Assembly (NCBI RefSeq): GCF_014851915.1
Contig: NZ_JACVAP010000001.1
Location: 1,240,001 to 1,304,000 of the forward strand
DNA from: Xanthomonas sp. XNM01
GTDB lineage: Bacteria > Pseudomonadota > Gammaproteobacteria > Xanthomonadales > Xanthomonadaceae
DNA: 64,000 bases
Direction: 5' to 3'
Shown: piece by piece, positions 42,001 to 50,534 of the stretch
Layout: each line of letters begins with the position of its first letter
Numbering within the stretch: position 1 is the stretch's first letter
Made by a program: the position numbers and the translations under genes
The notes under the pieces: generated by a model
The model's input: only the letters and a program-made list of their open reading frames with translations
Databases searched by the model: none
Told to the model about the DNA's origin: nothing

Positions 42001-44105
42001 TCGTCGCCGCCGACAAGGGCACCGCGACCTTCTCCGACATCGCCAACGGGCTGGCGCTCGACCATGGCTTCTGGATGGGCGATGCGTTCGCCTCCGGCGG
42101 CTCGGTCGGCTACGACCACAAGGGCATGGGCATCACCGCGCGCGGCGCCTGGGAGTCGGTCAAGCGCCACTTCCGTGCGCTCGGCCACGACAGCCAGAGC
42201 GAGGACTTCACCTGCGCCGGCATCGGCGACATGTCCGGCGACGTGTTCGGCAACGGCATGCTGCTGTCGCGCCACATCCGCCTGGTGGCCGCGTTCGACC
42301 ACCGCCACATCTTCCTGGATCCGGATCCGGACGCGGCGACCTCGTTCGTCGAGCGCGAGCGCCTGTTCGCGTTGCCGCGCTCGAGCTGGGCCGATTACGA
42401 CGCCAAGCTGATCAGCAAGGGCGGCGGCATCCATCCGCGCAGCGCCAAGTCGATCGAGATCACCCCGCAGGTGCGCGCGGCGCTGGGCATCGACGAGGGC
42501 GTCAAGGCGCTGTCGCCGGCCGAGCTGATGAGCGCGATCCTGAGGGCGCCGGTCGACCTGCTGTGGAACGGTGGCATCGGCACCTACGTCAAGGCCAGCA
42601 CCGAGCAGCACAGCGATGTCGGCGACCGCGCCAACAACGCGCTGCGCGTCAACGGCGGCGAGCTGCGCTGCAAGGTCGTCGGCGAGGGCGGCAACCTGGG
42701 CCTGACCCAGCAGGGCCGCATCGAGGCCGCGCAGGCCGGCGTTCTGCTCAACACCGACTTCATCGACAACTCGGCCGGCGTGGACACCTCGGACCACGAG
42801 GTCAACATCAAGATCCTGCTCAACGACGTGGTGCAGGCCAGGAAGCTGACCCTGCCGGCGCGCAACAAGCTGCTGGCCTCGATGACCGACGAAGTCGCGC
42901 AGCTGGTGCTGTGGGACAACTACCGCCAGAACCAGGCGATCAGCCTGATGGAGCGGATGAGCGTCAAGCGCCTGGGTTCCAAGCAGCACTTCATCCGCAC
43001 GCTGGAGGCGCAGGGCCTGCTCGACCGCCAGATCGAATTCCTGCCCAGCGATGCCGAGCTGTCCGCACGCAAGGCGCGCGGCCAAGGCATGACCCGGCCG
43101 GAGCTGTCGGTGCTGCTGTCCTACTCCAAGCTGGTGGCCTTCCAGCAGCTGCTGGACTCGGACATCCCCGAGGATCCGTACCTGTCCAAGGAACTGCAGC
43201 GCTACTTCCCGGCGCCGCTGCAGAAGAAGTACGCCGATGCGATGGAACGGCACCGCCTGAAGCGCGAGATCATCGCCACCGCGGTGACCAACACCACCAT
43301 CAACCGGATGGGCGCGACCTTCCTGCTGCGCATGCAGGAAGACACCGGCCGCAGCCCGGCCGAGGTCGCCAAGGCCTACACGATCAGCCGTGAGACGCTG
43401 GACGCGCGCAGCCTGTGGAACCAGATCGACGCGCTCGACGGCAAGGTGCCGGAGGCTGCACAGATCGACGCCCTGCAGGTGATCTGGAGCCTGCAGCGCT
43501 CGTTCGTACGCTGGCTGCTGAACCGCCCGGGCCCGATGCCGAGCATCACCGAGGCCGTCGAGCGCTACCGCGATCCGTTCAACGACATCCGCGTCGCGTC
43601 CGGTGTGCTGCCCGATGCACAGCGGCCGGCCTACGAGGCGGCGCTGCAGGAGTGGAAGGACAAGGGCATGCCGGCGGCGCTGGCGCAGCAGCTGTCCGAA
43701 CTGCCGCACCTGGAACGGGCGTTCGACATCATCGAGCTGGCGCGTTCGCGCAAGCTCAAGCCGGTCGATGTCTCGCGCGTGCATTTCCGCATCGGCGACG
43801 CGCTCGGCCTGCCGTGGCTGTTCGAGCAGATCGACGCGCTGGCCGTCGACGGGCGCTGGCATGCGGTCGCCCGTGGCGTGCTGCGCGACGAACTGTCCGC
43901 GCACCAGCGCGTGCTGGCCGGGCAGGCCATCGCGCAGCCGGCCGGCGATGCCGATGCCAAGGTCCAGCAGTGGCTGAACCGCGAGGATGCCTCGCTGCGC
44001 TTCACCCTGGGCATGCTGGCCGAGCTGTCGGCGCAGAAGACGCTCGACTATCCGACCCTGTCGGTGGCCGTGCAGAAGCTGGGCCAGCTGGCCGCACATG
44101 GCTGA
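39093..44105 (+). CDS. gdhB: NAD-specific glutamate dehydrogenase (large GDH180 type)
   Basis: The 1670-residue enzyme deaminates glutamate to 2-oxoglutarate and ammonia with NAD, mainly in catabolism. It belongs to the very large bacterial GDH family. N-terminal ACT-like regulatory segments are followed by the catalytic core (about 700-1250), with [22 protein letters not shown], the Lys-rich [25 protein letters not shown] and the Rossmann region [10 protein letters not shown]. A C-terminal helical domain follows. The ATG at 39093 is preferred; in-frame GTGs lie a few codons upstream. The length and order of domains are normal. Confidence 0.95.
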   Translation: [1670 protein letters not shown]

Positions 44106-44116
44106 ACCGGCGCGCC

Positions 44117-44143
44117 CACCGCGGACCGTCCCGGTCCGCGGTG
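44117..44143 (+). terminator. Hairpin after the glutamate dehydrogenase gene
   Basis: CACCGCGGACCG and CGGTCCGCGGTG form a 12-bp stem with a 3-base loop, 11 bases after the stop. No T run follows. Confidence 0.55.
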
Positions 44144-44224
44144 AGGCGTCCATCGTGGTGATGGCGGAGTCTGCGCGTGGGCCGGGCAGGACGGTATCCT
44201 GAGCCGGTCCACACGGAGCCAGCG

Positions 44225-44995
44225 ATGAGCCTCACCCCACGGATCGCCTTCCTCGCCAGTACCGCGCCGGCCGCGCAGGAAGCCCTGGCGACCATGGTCG
44301 CCAGGCACGGCCAGCACGCGCCCGACGAGGCCGACGTGATCTGCGCGCTCGGCGGCGATGGTTTCATGCTGCAGACGCTGCACCGGCACGGCGCCAACGG
44401 CAGGCCGGTGTATGGCATGAAGCTGGGAACGGTCGGGTTCCTGATGAACCAGTATCCCGGCGACGATCTGCTCGAGCGCCTGGCCGCGGCCGAACCGGCC
44501 ACGCTGCGACCGCTGGAGATGCTGGCCCAGACCGAGTCGGGCAGCAGCACCGGCTCGCTGGCCTACAACGAGGTCTCGCTGCTGCGCCAGACCCGGCAGG
44601 CCGCGCATATCCGCATCGGCCTCAACGGGCAGACCCGCCTGGACGAGTTGATCGGCGACGGCGTGATGGTCGCCACCCCGGCCGGCAGCACCGCCTACAA
44701 CTTCTCCGCGCATGGCCCGATCCTGCCGCTGGGCTCGCACACGATCGCGCTGACGCCGATCGCCGCGTTCCGTCCGCGCCGCTGGCGTGGGGCCATCCTC
44801 AAGGCCGACACCGAGATCCGCTTCGAGGTGCTCGACCCGTACAAGCGGCCGGTCAGCGTCACCGCCGATTCGCACGAGACCCGCAACGTGCTGGAAGTGG
44901 TGATCCGCGAATCGAGCGAACACACCGTGACCCTGCTGTTCGACCCCGAGCACAACCTCGAGGAACGTATCCTCAGCGAGCAGTTCGTGGTATGA
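44225..44995 (+). CDS. nadK: NAD kinase
   Basis: NadK phosphorylates NAD to NADP with ATP. The 256-residue protein has the GGDG motif at 43-46, NEVSL, and the substrate block [20 protein letters not shown]. The length is shorter than the E. coli enzyme (292), as in other members of this group. GGAG lies 6 bases before the ATG, and a TATCCT -10-like hexamer lies 25 bases upstream. Confidence 0.94.
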   Translation: MSLTPRIAFLASTAPAAQEALATMVARHGQHAPDEADVICALGGDGFMLQTLHRHGANGRPVYGMKLGTVGFLMNQYPGDDLLERLAAAEPATLRPLEMLAQTESGSSTGSLAYNEVSLLRQTRQAAHIRIGLNGQTRLDELIGDGVMVATPAGSTAYNFSAHGPILPLGSHTIALTPIAAFRPRRWRGAILKADTEIRFEVLDPYKRPVSVTADSHETRNVLEVVIRESSEHTVTLLFDPEHNLEERILSEQFVV

Positions 44996-45102
44996 CGTCC
45001 ACGCCCGTCCGCGCCCTGCGGACGGCGGCGGACGGGCCGAGGGGAGGATCCTTCCCGCTCCGGAAAAACCGAGCAAAGCTTCAACTGAAGGGGAGGGGTC
45101 CC

Positions 45103-45588
45103 GTGAAGTTGGTGTATCTGGTCCTGCTCTGCGCCGTGTCGGCGCAGGCGGCAGGCGCATGCGTGTTCAAAAGCAATTTGTCGCCGTTCCCGGCAGAGGC
45201 GGCCACGCTGGTCGACACCGCCGAGCTGCCGGCGCCCGAGATCGAGGCGACGCAGGTCACCCGGGGGCTCGGCGGCGGCGCGACCTGCGACGCGCTCGGG
45301 TTCCTGTCGGTGCAGCTGCGCTGGCCGCGCGGCAGCCGCTGGAACCTGGAGCAGATCGGCTTCGAGTACCGGCTCGTCTCGGGCGAGGCGCCCGACGGCA
45401 TGCTGCCGGACGGCATCGTGCGCTCGCCGGCGTCGGGGCGCCGGGCCGAGCATCAGTTCACCTGGCCCGACGGGACGCCCGACCGCCAGCAGGCGTTGCG
45501 GCTGCAGCTGGAGGTGCGCGCGGTCACGCCCGACCGCCAGCGCGGCCCGCCGGTGCTGCTGCGCATCGATGCGTCGCCTGGCAGCTGA
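45103..45588 (+). CDS. Secreted protein of unknown function
   Basis: The 161-residue protein begins with a signal peptide (KLVYLVLLCAVSAQA, cleaved near residue 18) and is likely exported. The rest is a beta-rich region with FLSVQLRWPRGSRW, IGFEYRL and a repeated theme of Arg/Pro. I recognise no family. The start is a GTG at 45103 with a GGGGAGGGG tract upstream. An in-frame ATG at 44992 that overlaps the nadK stop would add 37 residues before the signal peptide and is less likely. Confidence 0.7.
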   Translation: MKLVYLVLLCAVSAQAAGACVFKSNLSPFPAEAATLVDTAELPAPEIEATQVTRGLGGGATCDALGFLSVQLRWPRGSRWNLEQIGFEYRLVSGEAPDGMLPDGIVRSPASGRRAEHQFTWPDGTPDRQQALRLQLEVRAVTPDRQRGPPVLLRIDASPGS

Positions 45589-45626
45589 GCCGGCAACGGC
45601 CGGCTGCGTCGTGGCGGCGGTTTGCG

Positions 45627-45632
45627 GATAAT
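45627..45632 (+). promoter_or_regulatory. -10 box placed for a leaderless 5'-nucleotidase mRNA
   Basis: GATAAT is followed by six bases and the ATG at 45639, with no ribosome binding site. A weak CTGCGT lies 17 bases before it. Confidence 0.5.
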
Positions 45633-45638
45633 GCGCGC

Positions 45639-46562
45639 ATGAATCCACTCGACGACAACGCCACCCGCCTGCTGACCATCGCCGTCACCTCGCGCGCCCT
45701 GTTCGATCTCGAAGAAAGCCATGCGATCTACGAAGAGCAGGGGCTGGAGGCGTATGCCGAGTACCAGCGGCAGATGGAGGACGAGATCCTCGAGCCGGGC
45801 GTGGCCTTTCCGGTGGTGCGCAAGCTGATGGCGCTGAACCGGATCCTGCCGCCGGAAGTGCCGCGGGTCGAGGTGATCCTGCTGTCGCGCAACTCGGCCG
45901 ATACCGGCCTGCGGATCTTCAACTCGATCCAGCACTACGACCTGGGCATCATCCGCGCGGTGTTCACCTCCGGCGAGCCGACCTGGCCGTACGTGGCGCC
46001 GTTCGGCACCAACCTGTTCCTGTCGGCCAACCCCGAGTCGGTCCGACGCTCGCTGCAGCACGACGTGGCGGCGGCGACGATCCTGCCGGCGCGTGCGGTC
46101 AATGCGCCGCGCGACCAGCTGCGCATCGCCTTCGACGGCGATGCGGTGATCTTCAGCGACGAGAGCGAGCGCATCTCGCGCGAGCAGGGCGTGGAGGCGT
46201 TCGGCCTGCACGAGCGCCAGCGCGCACGCGAGGCGCTGTCGGGGGGGCCGTTCCGCAGCTTCCTGTCGGCGCTGCACGAACTGCAGGCGGTGTTTCCGCC
46301 GGGCGAGAACGCACCGATCCGCACCGCGCTGGTCACCGCGCGCTCGGCGCCGGCCCATGAGCGGGTGATCCGCACGCTGCGCGAATGGGGGGTGCGCCTG
46401 GACGAGGCGCTGTTCCTCGGCGGTCGCGCCAAGGGACCGTTCCTGGCCGCCTTCGGCGCGGACATCTTCTTCGACGATTCGGCGCACAACATCGACAGCG
46501 CCCGCCTGCATGTGGCGGCGGGCCACGTACCGCATGGCGTGGCCAATCCGGAAAACGACTGA
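45639..46562 (+). CDS. Cytosolic 5'-nucleotidase
   Basis: The 307-residue protein matches the 5'-nucleotidase family (PF06189-type): TIAVTSRALFDLEESHAIYEEQG near the N-terminus, VEVILLSRNSADTGLRIF, RIAFDGDAVIFSDESE (phosphatase-type Asp motif) and ADIFFDDSAHNID near the C-terminus. It would remove phosphate from nucleoside monophosphates in the cytosol. No signal peptide is present. It lies alone between the secreted-protein gene and a convergent DUF2939 gene. Confidence 0.88.
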   Translation: MNPLDDNATRLLTIAVTSRALFDLEESHAIYEEQGLEAYAEYQRQMEDEILEPGVAFPVVRKLMALNRILPPEVPRVEVILLSRNSADTGLRIFNSIQHYDLGIIRAVFTSGEPTWPYVAPFGTNLFLSANPESVRRSLQHDVAAATILPARAVNAPRDQLRIAFDGDAVIFSDESERISREQGVEAFGLHERQRAREALSGGPFRSFLSALHELQAVFPPGENAPIRTALVTARSAPAHERVIRTLREWGVRLDEALFLGGRAKGPFLAAFGADIFFDDSAHNIDSARLHVAAGHVPHGVANPEND

Positions 46563-46724
46563 CCGGTTCCGCCGGGAAAGCTGCACTGCACGGCGCGGCG
46601 ATCACCGATGGCGCGTCCACGCGAGGTTCCGGCAGCCTCGAAGAGCATCCGCGCCGCCTGTCACACGCCCAGGCACATGGACGCATGCGCTGTCCGCGGA
46701 GGCACCGGGCACGGCGTCGCGCGG

Positions 46725-47276
46725 TCAGGGCATCTGCTGCAGCGCCAGCTGCACGTCCACCACGCGCCAGCGCAGGCCCTGAGGCTCCAGTACGACCTGC
46801 AGCGGCGGCAGGTCCGGCCCGCGCGCGATCTCGAGCACGAAGCGGTCCAGGCGTTCGAAGCGGTGGTGCGCGTCCTGCAATGGACGCGCGGGCTCCACCG
46901 GCGCATGGATGCTCTCGCCCTGCAGCTCGTTGCGGCCGCGCTGCCACAGCACGTGGCCCTGCAGCATCGCGCCGATGCCCAGCGGGGTCAGCAGCGTGTC
47001 CAGCGCCGCTCCGCCGAGCTGGTCGCCCAGTCCGTGCAGCAGGGCGCCGAACGGCCCGGCGGCGATGTCCGGCCCGGCCCGTCGCAGCAGATGGTCGTTG
47101 AGCTGTGCACGCAGGCTGGCACGCACGCGCGGGAAGTCGACGTAGCGGTCCAGCTGCGAGACGTCGCGCCGCTCGATCGCGCGCGACAGGCCGTGCACCG
47201 CCAGATAGGGGCCGGAGAACCACCAGCCGGCCAGCAGCACGGCCAGCACGACGAGCAGGGCAAGCGTTTTCTTCAT
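46725..47276 (-). CDS. DUF2939 family membrane-anchored protein
   Basis: The 183-residue protein has an N-terminal signal anchor (KKTLALLVVLAVLLAGWWF) and the DUF2939 pattern: PYLAVHGLSRAIERRDVSQLDRYVDFPRVRASLRAQLND. The family is common in this group of bacteria, and its role is unknown. It faces the periplasm by prediction. Confidence 0.82.
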   Translation of the reverse strand: MKKTLALLVVLAVLLAGWWFSGPYLAVHGLSRAIERRDVSQLDRYVDFPRVRASLRAQLNDHLLRRAGPDIAAGPFGALLHGLGDQLGGAALDTLLTPLGIGAMLQGHVLWQRGRNELQGESIHAPVEPARPLQDAHHRFERLDRFVLEIARGPDLPPLQVVLEPQGLRWRVVDVQLALQQMP

Positions 47277-47339
47277 GGCGGCACCGGGCTGGGCAGACCA
47301 CGCAAGACTGCCGCAGCGCGTGCGCGGCCGGGTGAAGGC

Positions 47340-48332
47340 TCAGTGACTGGGGGAGCCGCTGCCATCGCCGAAAGCCGTTCGCAGGCGCGCGAACGATTCG
47401 GCGTCCAGCGCATCCGGGTCGGTGCGCAGTATCTGGGCCAGGTTGCCGGGCCGGGTCGTGCCGAGGATCGCCGAGGCGACGCCGGGGTGCCGGAGAACGT
47501 AGGCGAAGGCGTTCTGCGCCGGCGACTGGCTGCCGATCGAAGCGAGCGCCCTGCGCATCGTCGCGGCGCTGCGCATCAGCCGCCGGCTGCTCGGCTTGAG
47601 CAGGGCGCGGGCCAGATACCAGCCGTCGGCCAGCCGTGGCCAGTGCAGTCGCCGTGGCAGCAGGTGGCCCTGGGCGAGCACGGTGCCGGCCAGCACGCCG
47701 ATCCCGGCCGCGTGCAGGCGCTCGATCAATGGCGCGCGATCCTGCTGCAGCGCGTTGAAGTCCAGCAACACCGCATCGAACAGCGTCGGCTGCGCGATCA
47801 TCCACTCCACGGTCGATGCGCTGTGCGTGTTGATTCCCAGGTGACGCACCAGCCCGCGTTCGCGCAGTCGCTGCAGTGCCTCCAGCAGCGGCGCATCGAC
47901 CTGGTGTTCGCCGATGCCGTGCAGTTGGAACAGGTCGAGGTAGTCGGTGCCGAGGTTGCGCAGCGAGGCCTCGCAGCTGGCGATGATCGCGGCCGGGGAG
48001 AAGTCGCGGTGCTCGATGCCGCGCACGCCAGCCTGCCCGGTCAGGGTGCCGGCCTTGCTGGAGATCACCAGCGTGTCGCGCGGGAAGCGGGACCACAGCG
48101 GACGCAGGATGCGACCCAGGCGCGGCTCGGCATTGAAGCCCGAATAGTTGTGGCCTGTGTCCAGCAGGTTGACGCCCGATTCCAGCGCCTGCGACACCAC
48201 GCGCGCCGCATCGGCTTCCGGAAAGCGGCGATGGCCCCAGAAGCCGGAACAACCAAGCCCAACCGGCGAGACCTCGATCCCGCTGCGTCCAAGCACGCGT
48301 CGCTGATGCGGCAGTGCGACCGGTGCCGGCAT
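47340..48332 (-). CDS. Aldo/keto reductase
   Basis: The 330-residue TIM-barrel oxidoreductase shows the tetrad residues: Asp and Tyr in LLDTGHNYSGFN, Lys in VISSKAG and His in LFQLHGI. The C-terminus has SAILGTTRPGNL for NADP binding. The substrate is not known. It starts 5 bases after the DUF2461 gene and is the last of the sbcB-DUF2461-reductase group. Confidence 0.88.
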   Translation of the reverse strand: MPAPVALPHQRRVLGRSGIEVSPVGLGCSGFWGHRRFPEADAARVVSQALESGVNLLDTGHNYSGFNAEPRLGRILRPLWSRFPRDTLVISSKAGTLTGQAGVRGIEHRDFSPAAIIASCEASLRNLGTDYLDLFQLHGIGEHQVDAPLLEALQRLRERGLVRHLGINTHSASTVEWMIAQPTLFDAVLLDFNALQQDRAPLIERLHAAGIGVLAGTVLAQGHLLPRRLHWPRLADGWYLARALLKPSSRRLMRSAATMRRALASIGSQSPAQNAFAYVLRHPGVASAILGTTRPGNLAQILRTDPDALDAESFARLRTAFGDGSGSPSH

Positions 48333-48337
48333 CGCGC

Positions 48338-49024
48338 TCAGAACTCCAGGTCCAGCGCCGCGCACAGGTAATCGACGAATGGGGCCAGCGTGACCAGGTC
48401 GGCCTCCAGCGTGCTGCGCAGGCGCGGGCCGGTCATCGCCGCGTCGTCCAGTGCGCGCAGGAACACCCAGTTGCGGTGCTTGAGGTCGTCGATGAACGCG
48501 AAGTCGGCCGGGAAGCCGCGCGGCGGCCGCACCAGGGTCTCCGAGTCGTCCAGGGTGAACTTCCGGCGCAGTTTCGGATCGTGCGCCGCGGTCTTCCAGC
48601 TGCCGGGGTTGTCGAAGATGAACTGGCGCACGCGACGCTGGGTGTCGGATTCGGGATGCCACAGCCCGGCGCCGACGAAACTGCCGCCGGGCTGCAGGTG
48701 CACGTAGAACGACGGTGCGGCCACTTCGCGCCGCCGCGCATGGAACAGACGCGCCCCCTGCCAGGTCTTGTAGGGAGACTTGTCGTTGGAGAAGCGCGCG
48801 TCGCGGTGGATCCGGAACAGCGAACCGCCGACCCCGCGCGTGTCGGCGCGGAAGTGCGGGCTGATGCCGGCCAGCGCCGGCTGCAGGTCGCCGATCAGGC
48901 GCAGGAACGGCTGGCGGACGTGGTCCTCGTACTGCTGGCGGTGGTCGTTGAACCAGGCCTTGTCGTTGTGGCGGGCGAGCCCGCGCAGGAACCTGAAACT
49001 GGCATCGCTGAAATAGGTGGTCAT
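48338..49024 (-). CDS. DUF2461 family protein
   Basis: The 228-residue soluble protein matches the DUF2461 (TIGR02453) family: FRFLRGLARHNDKAWFNDHRQQYE, FRIHRDARFSNDKSPYKTW and LQPGGSFVGAGLWHPE. Function is unknown. Its ATG overlaps the sbcB stop (ATGA), so it is translationally coupled to exonuclease I. The reductase gene follows at once. Confidence 0.88.
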   Translation of the reverse strand: MTTYFSDASFRFLRGLARHNDKAWFNDHRQQYEDHVRQPFLRLIGDLQPALAGISPHFRADTRGVGGSLFRIHRDARFSNDKSPYKTWQGARLFHARRREVAAPSFYVHLQPGGSFVGAGLWHPESDTQRRVRQFIFDNPGSWKTAAHDPKLRRKFTLDDSETLVRPPRGFPADFAFIDDLKHRNWVFLRALDDAAMTGPRLRSTLEADLVTLAPFVDYLCAALDLEF

Positions 49025-50460
49025 AGCGTGTTCTGCAGGTCGCGGCCCCACCGCTCGAGCTGGTCGAGCAGGACCAGCCGCCCGCCGTCGCCGGCGTGGG
49101 TGCCGCGCAGTGTGGCGATCTCGTCGAAGAAGCCGGTGAAGGTGTACTCGGACAGCCCGCTGTCGTCGCACAGGCGTCGGCGGCGGTAGTCGTCCCAGCG
49201 CTGGCGCTCGTCGCCCGACAGCGTCTCGGGCCAGTTCCGTGCCCGGTAGCGGAACAGCAGTTCGGGCAGCCGCGCATCGCGGAAATCGAAGCTACGCGTG
49301 GCCAGGTCGGTGGGCGAGGTCGCCCGGACCTGGCCGATCAGGCGGCGGTCGCCTTCGCCGGTGAACCCGTCGTAGAGCGAGGCGTCGACATCGGACGGCG
49401 CGCGGGCCTCGGCACGTGCGAACACCTGGCGCGCCTTCTCGGCGAGTTCCGGACCGAGCGCGCGAATGCGTTCGGCCCTGGCCAGCATGGTGTCGGGGTC
49501 GATGCCCAGGCGCGCGAAATCCGGCGCGCGCAGATGTGCCCACGGCACCAGCATCGGCGAACGGTTCAGGTGCACTTCCTTGAGCGGCACCCGCTGCACG
49601 TCGGGCGGGAGATCGGCGGCCGGCGTGTACAGACGGTCGGCGATGGCGTCGGCCGGCAGCGACAGCAGCGCATCGACATCGCCGTCCAGGTCGAACACGA
49701 TCGCGCGATTGCCGATCGACGGATGCATCGCCAGCGGCAGCACCGGCGCGGCGCACAGGCGGGTAGCCGGATAGCGCTGCGACACGTGCAGCAGCGGCTG
49801 CATCGCGACCGGATCGACCAGGCTGGCCGCGTGGCGCTTGTCGCGCAGCTTCAGCGCGTAGTCCCAGAGCCGCGGCTGCGCCTGGCGGAACAGCCGGGCC
49901 AGGCCGATCGTGGCGTACACGTCGGACAGCGCCTCGTGCGCGTCGCCTTCGCGCACGTCGTTGGCCAGGGCCAGGTGCTCGAGCTTGAACGAGGTCGCGC
50001 CATCCTCGCGCCTGGGCCAGACGATGCCGTCCGGACGCAGCGCATGCGCCAGGCGCATCACGTCGAGCAGGTCCCAGCGCGAGTTGCCGCCGCGCCACTC
50101 GCGCTCGTACGGGTCGTGGAAGTTGCGGAACAGCGTGTGCCGCACGTACTCGTCGTCGAAGCGCAGCGAGTTGTAGCCCAGCGTGCAGGTACGCGGACGC
50201 GCCATCTCCTCGGCGATGCGGCCGATGGCGTCGGCCTCGGTCAGGCCCTCGCGCAGCGCATGCTGCGGGGCGATGCCGGTGATCAGCGTGGCCACGGGCG
50301 AGGGCAGCAGATCGTCGGCCGGGCGCACGAACAGGCTGATCGGCTCGTCGATCACGCGCAGCTCCACGTCGGTACGGACCGCGGCGAACTGGGCGATGCG
50401 GCTGCGGCGCGGATCGGCGCCGAAGGTCTCCAGGTCGTAGAAGAGGAAGCTGTCGGACAT
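49021..50460 (-). CDS. sbcB: Exodeoxyribonuclease I
   Basis: SbcB (ExoI) degrades single-stranded DNA 3'-5' in recombination and mismatch repair. The 479-residue protein has the DEDDh exonuclease core with Asp9 and Glu11 in FYDLETFG, GYNSLRFDDEYVR and HEALSDVYATI, followed by the SH3-like and C-terminal helical parts. The length matches the family (about 475). It is the first gene of a three-gene minus-strand group. Confidence 0.95.
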   Translation of the reverse strand: MSDSFLFYDLETFGADPRRSRIAQFAAVRTDVELRVIDEPISLFVRPADDLLPSPVATLITGIAPQHALREGLTEADAIGRIAEEMARPRTCTLGYNSLRFDDEYVRHTLFRNFHDPYEREWRGGNSRWDLLDVMRLAHALRPDGIVWPRREDGATSFKLEHLALANDVREGDAHEALSDVYATIGLARLFRQAQPRLWDYALKLRDKRHAASLVDPVAMQPLLHVSQRYPATRLCAAPVLPLAMHPSIGNRAIVFDLDGDVDALLSLPADAIADRLYTPAADLPPDVQRVPLKEVHLNRSPMLVPWAHLRAPDFARLGIDPDTMLARAERIRALGPELAEKARQVFARAEARAPSDVDASLYDGFTGEGDRRLIGQVRATSPTDLATRSFDFRDARLPELLFRYRARNWPETLSGDERQRWDDYRRRRLCDDSGLSEYTFTGFFDEIATLRGTHAGDGGRLVLLDQLERWGRDLQNTL

Positions 50461-50534
50461 GGGCGGCCGGATCGGGAATCTGCGGCCATTGTAGGGCGCC
50501 GCCGGTGGCTTGCCGACCTTGCCGCGTCGGGAAT

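Noticed and set aside
38895-44153. A 1752-codon open frame on the minus strand opposite the glutamate dehydrogenase gene
   Set aside because: It is the mirror of a G+C-rich gene, where antisense stops are rare. Its protein is low-complexity (Arg/Gln/His/Val-rich) with no motif, while the plus frame is a clear enzyme.
44992-45102. Longer start of the secreted protein after nadK
   Set aside because: It would place 37 charged residues before a clear signal peptide. A GTG with a strong ribosome binding site at 45103 fits better.
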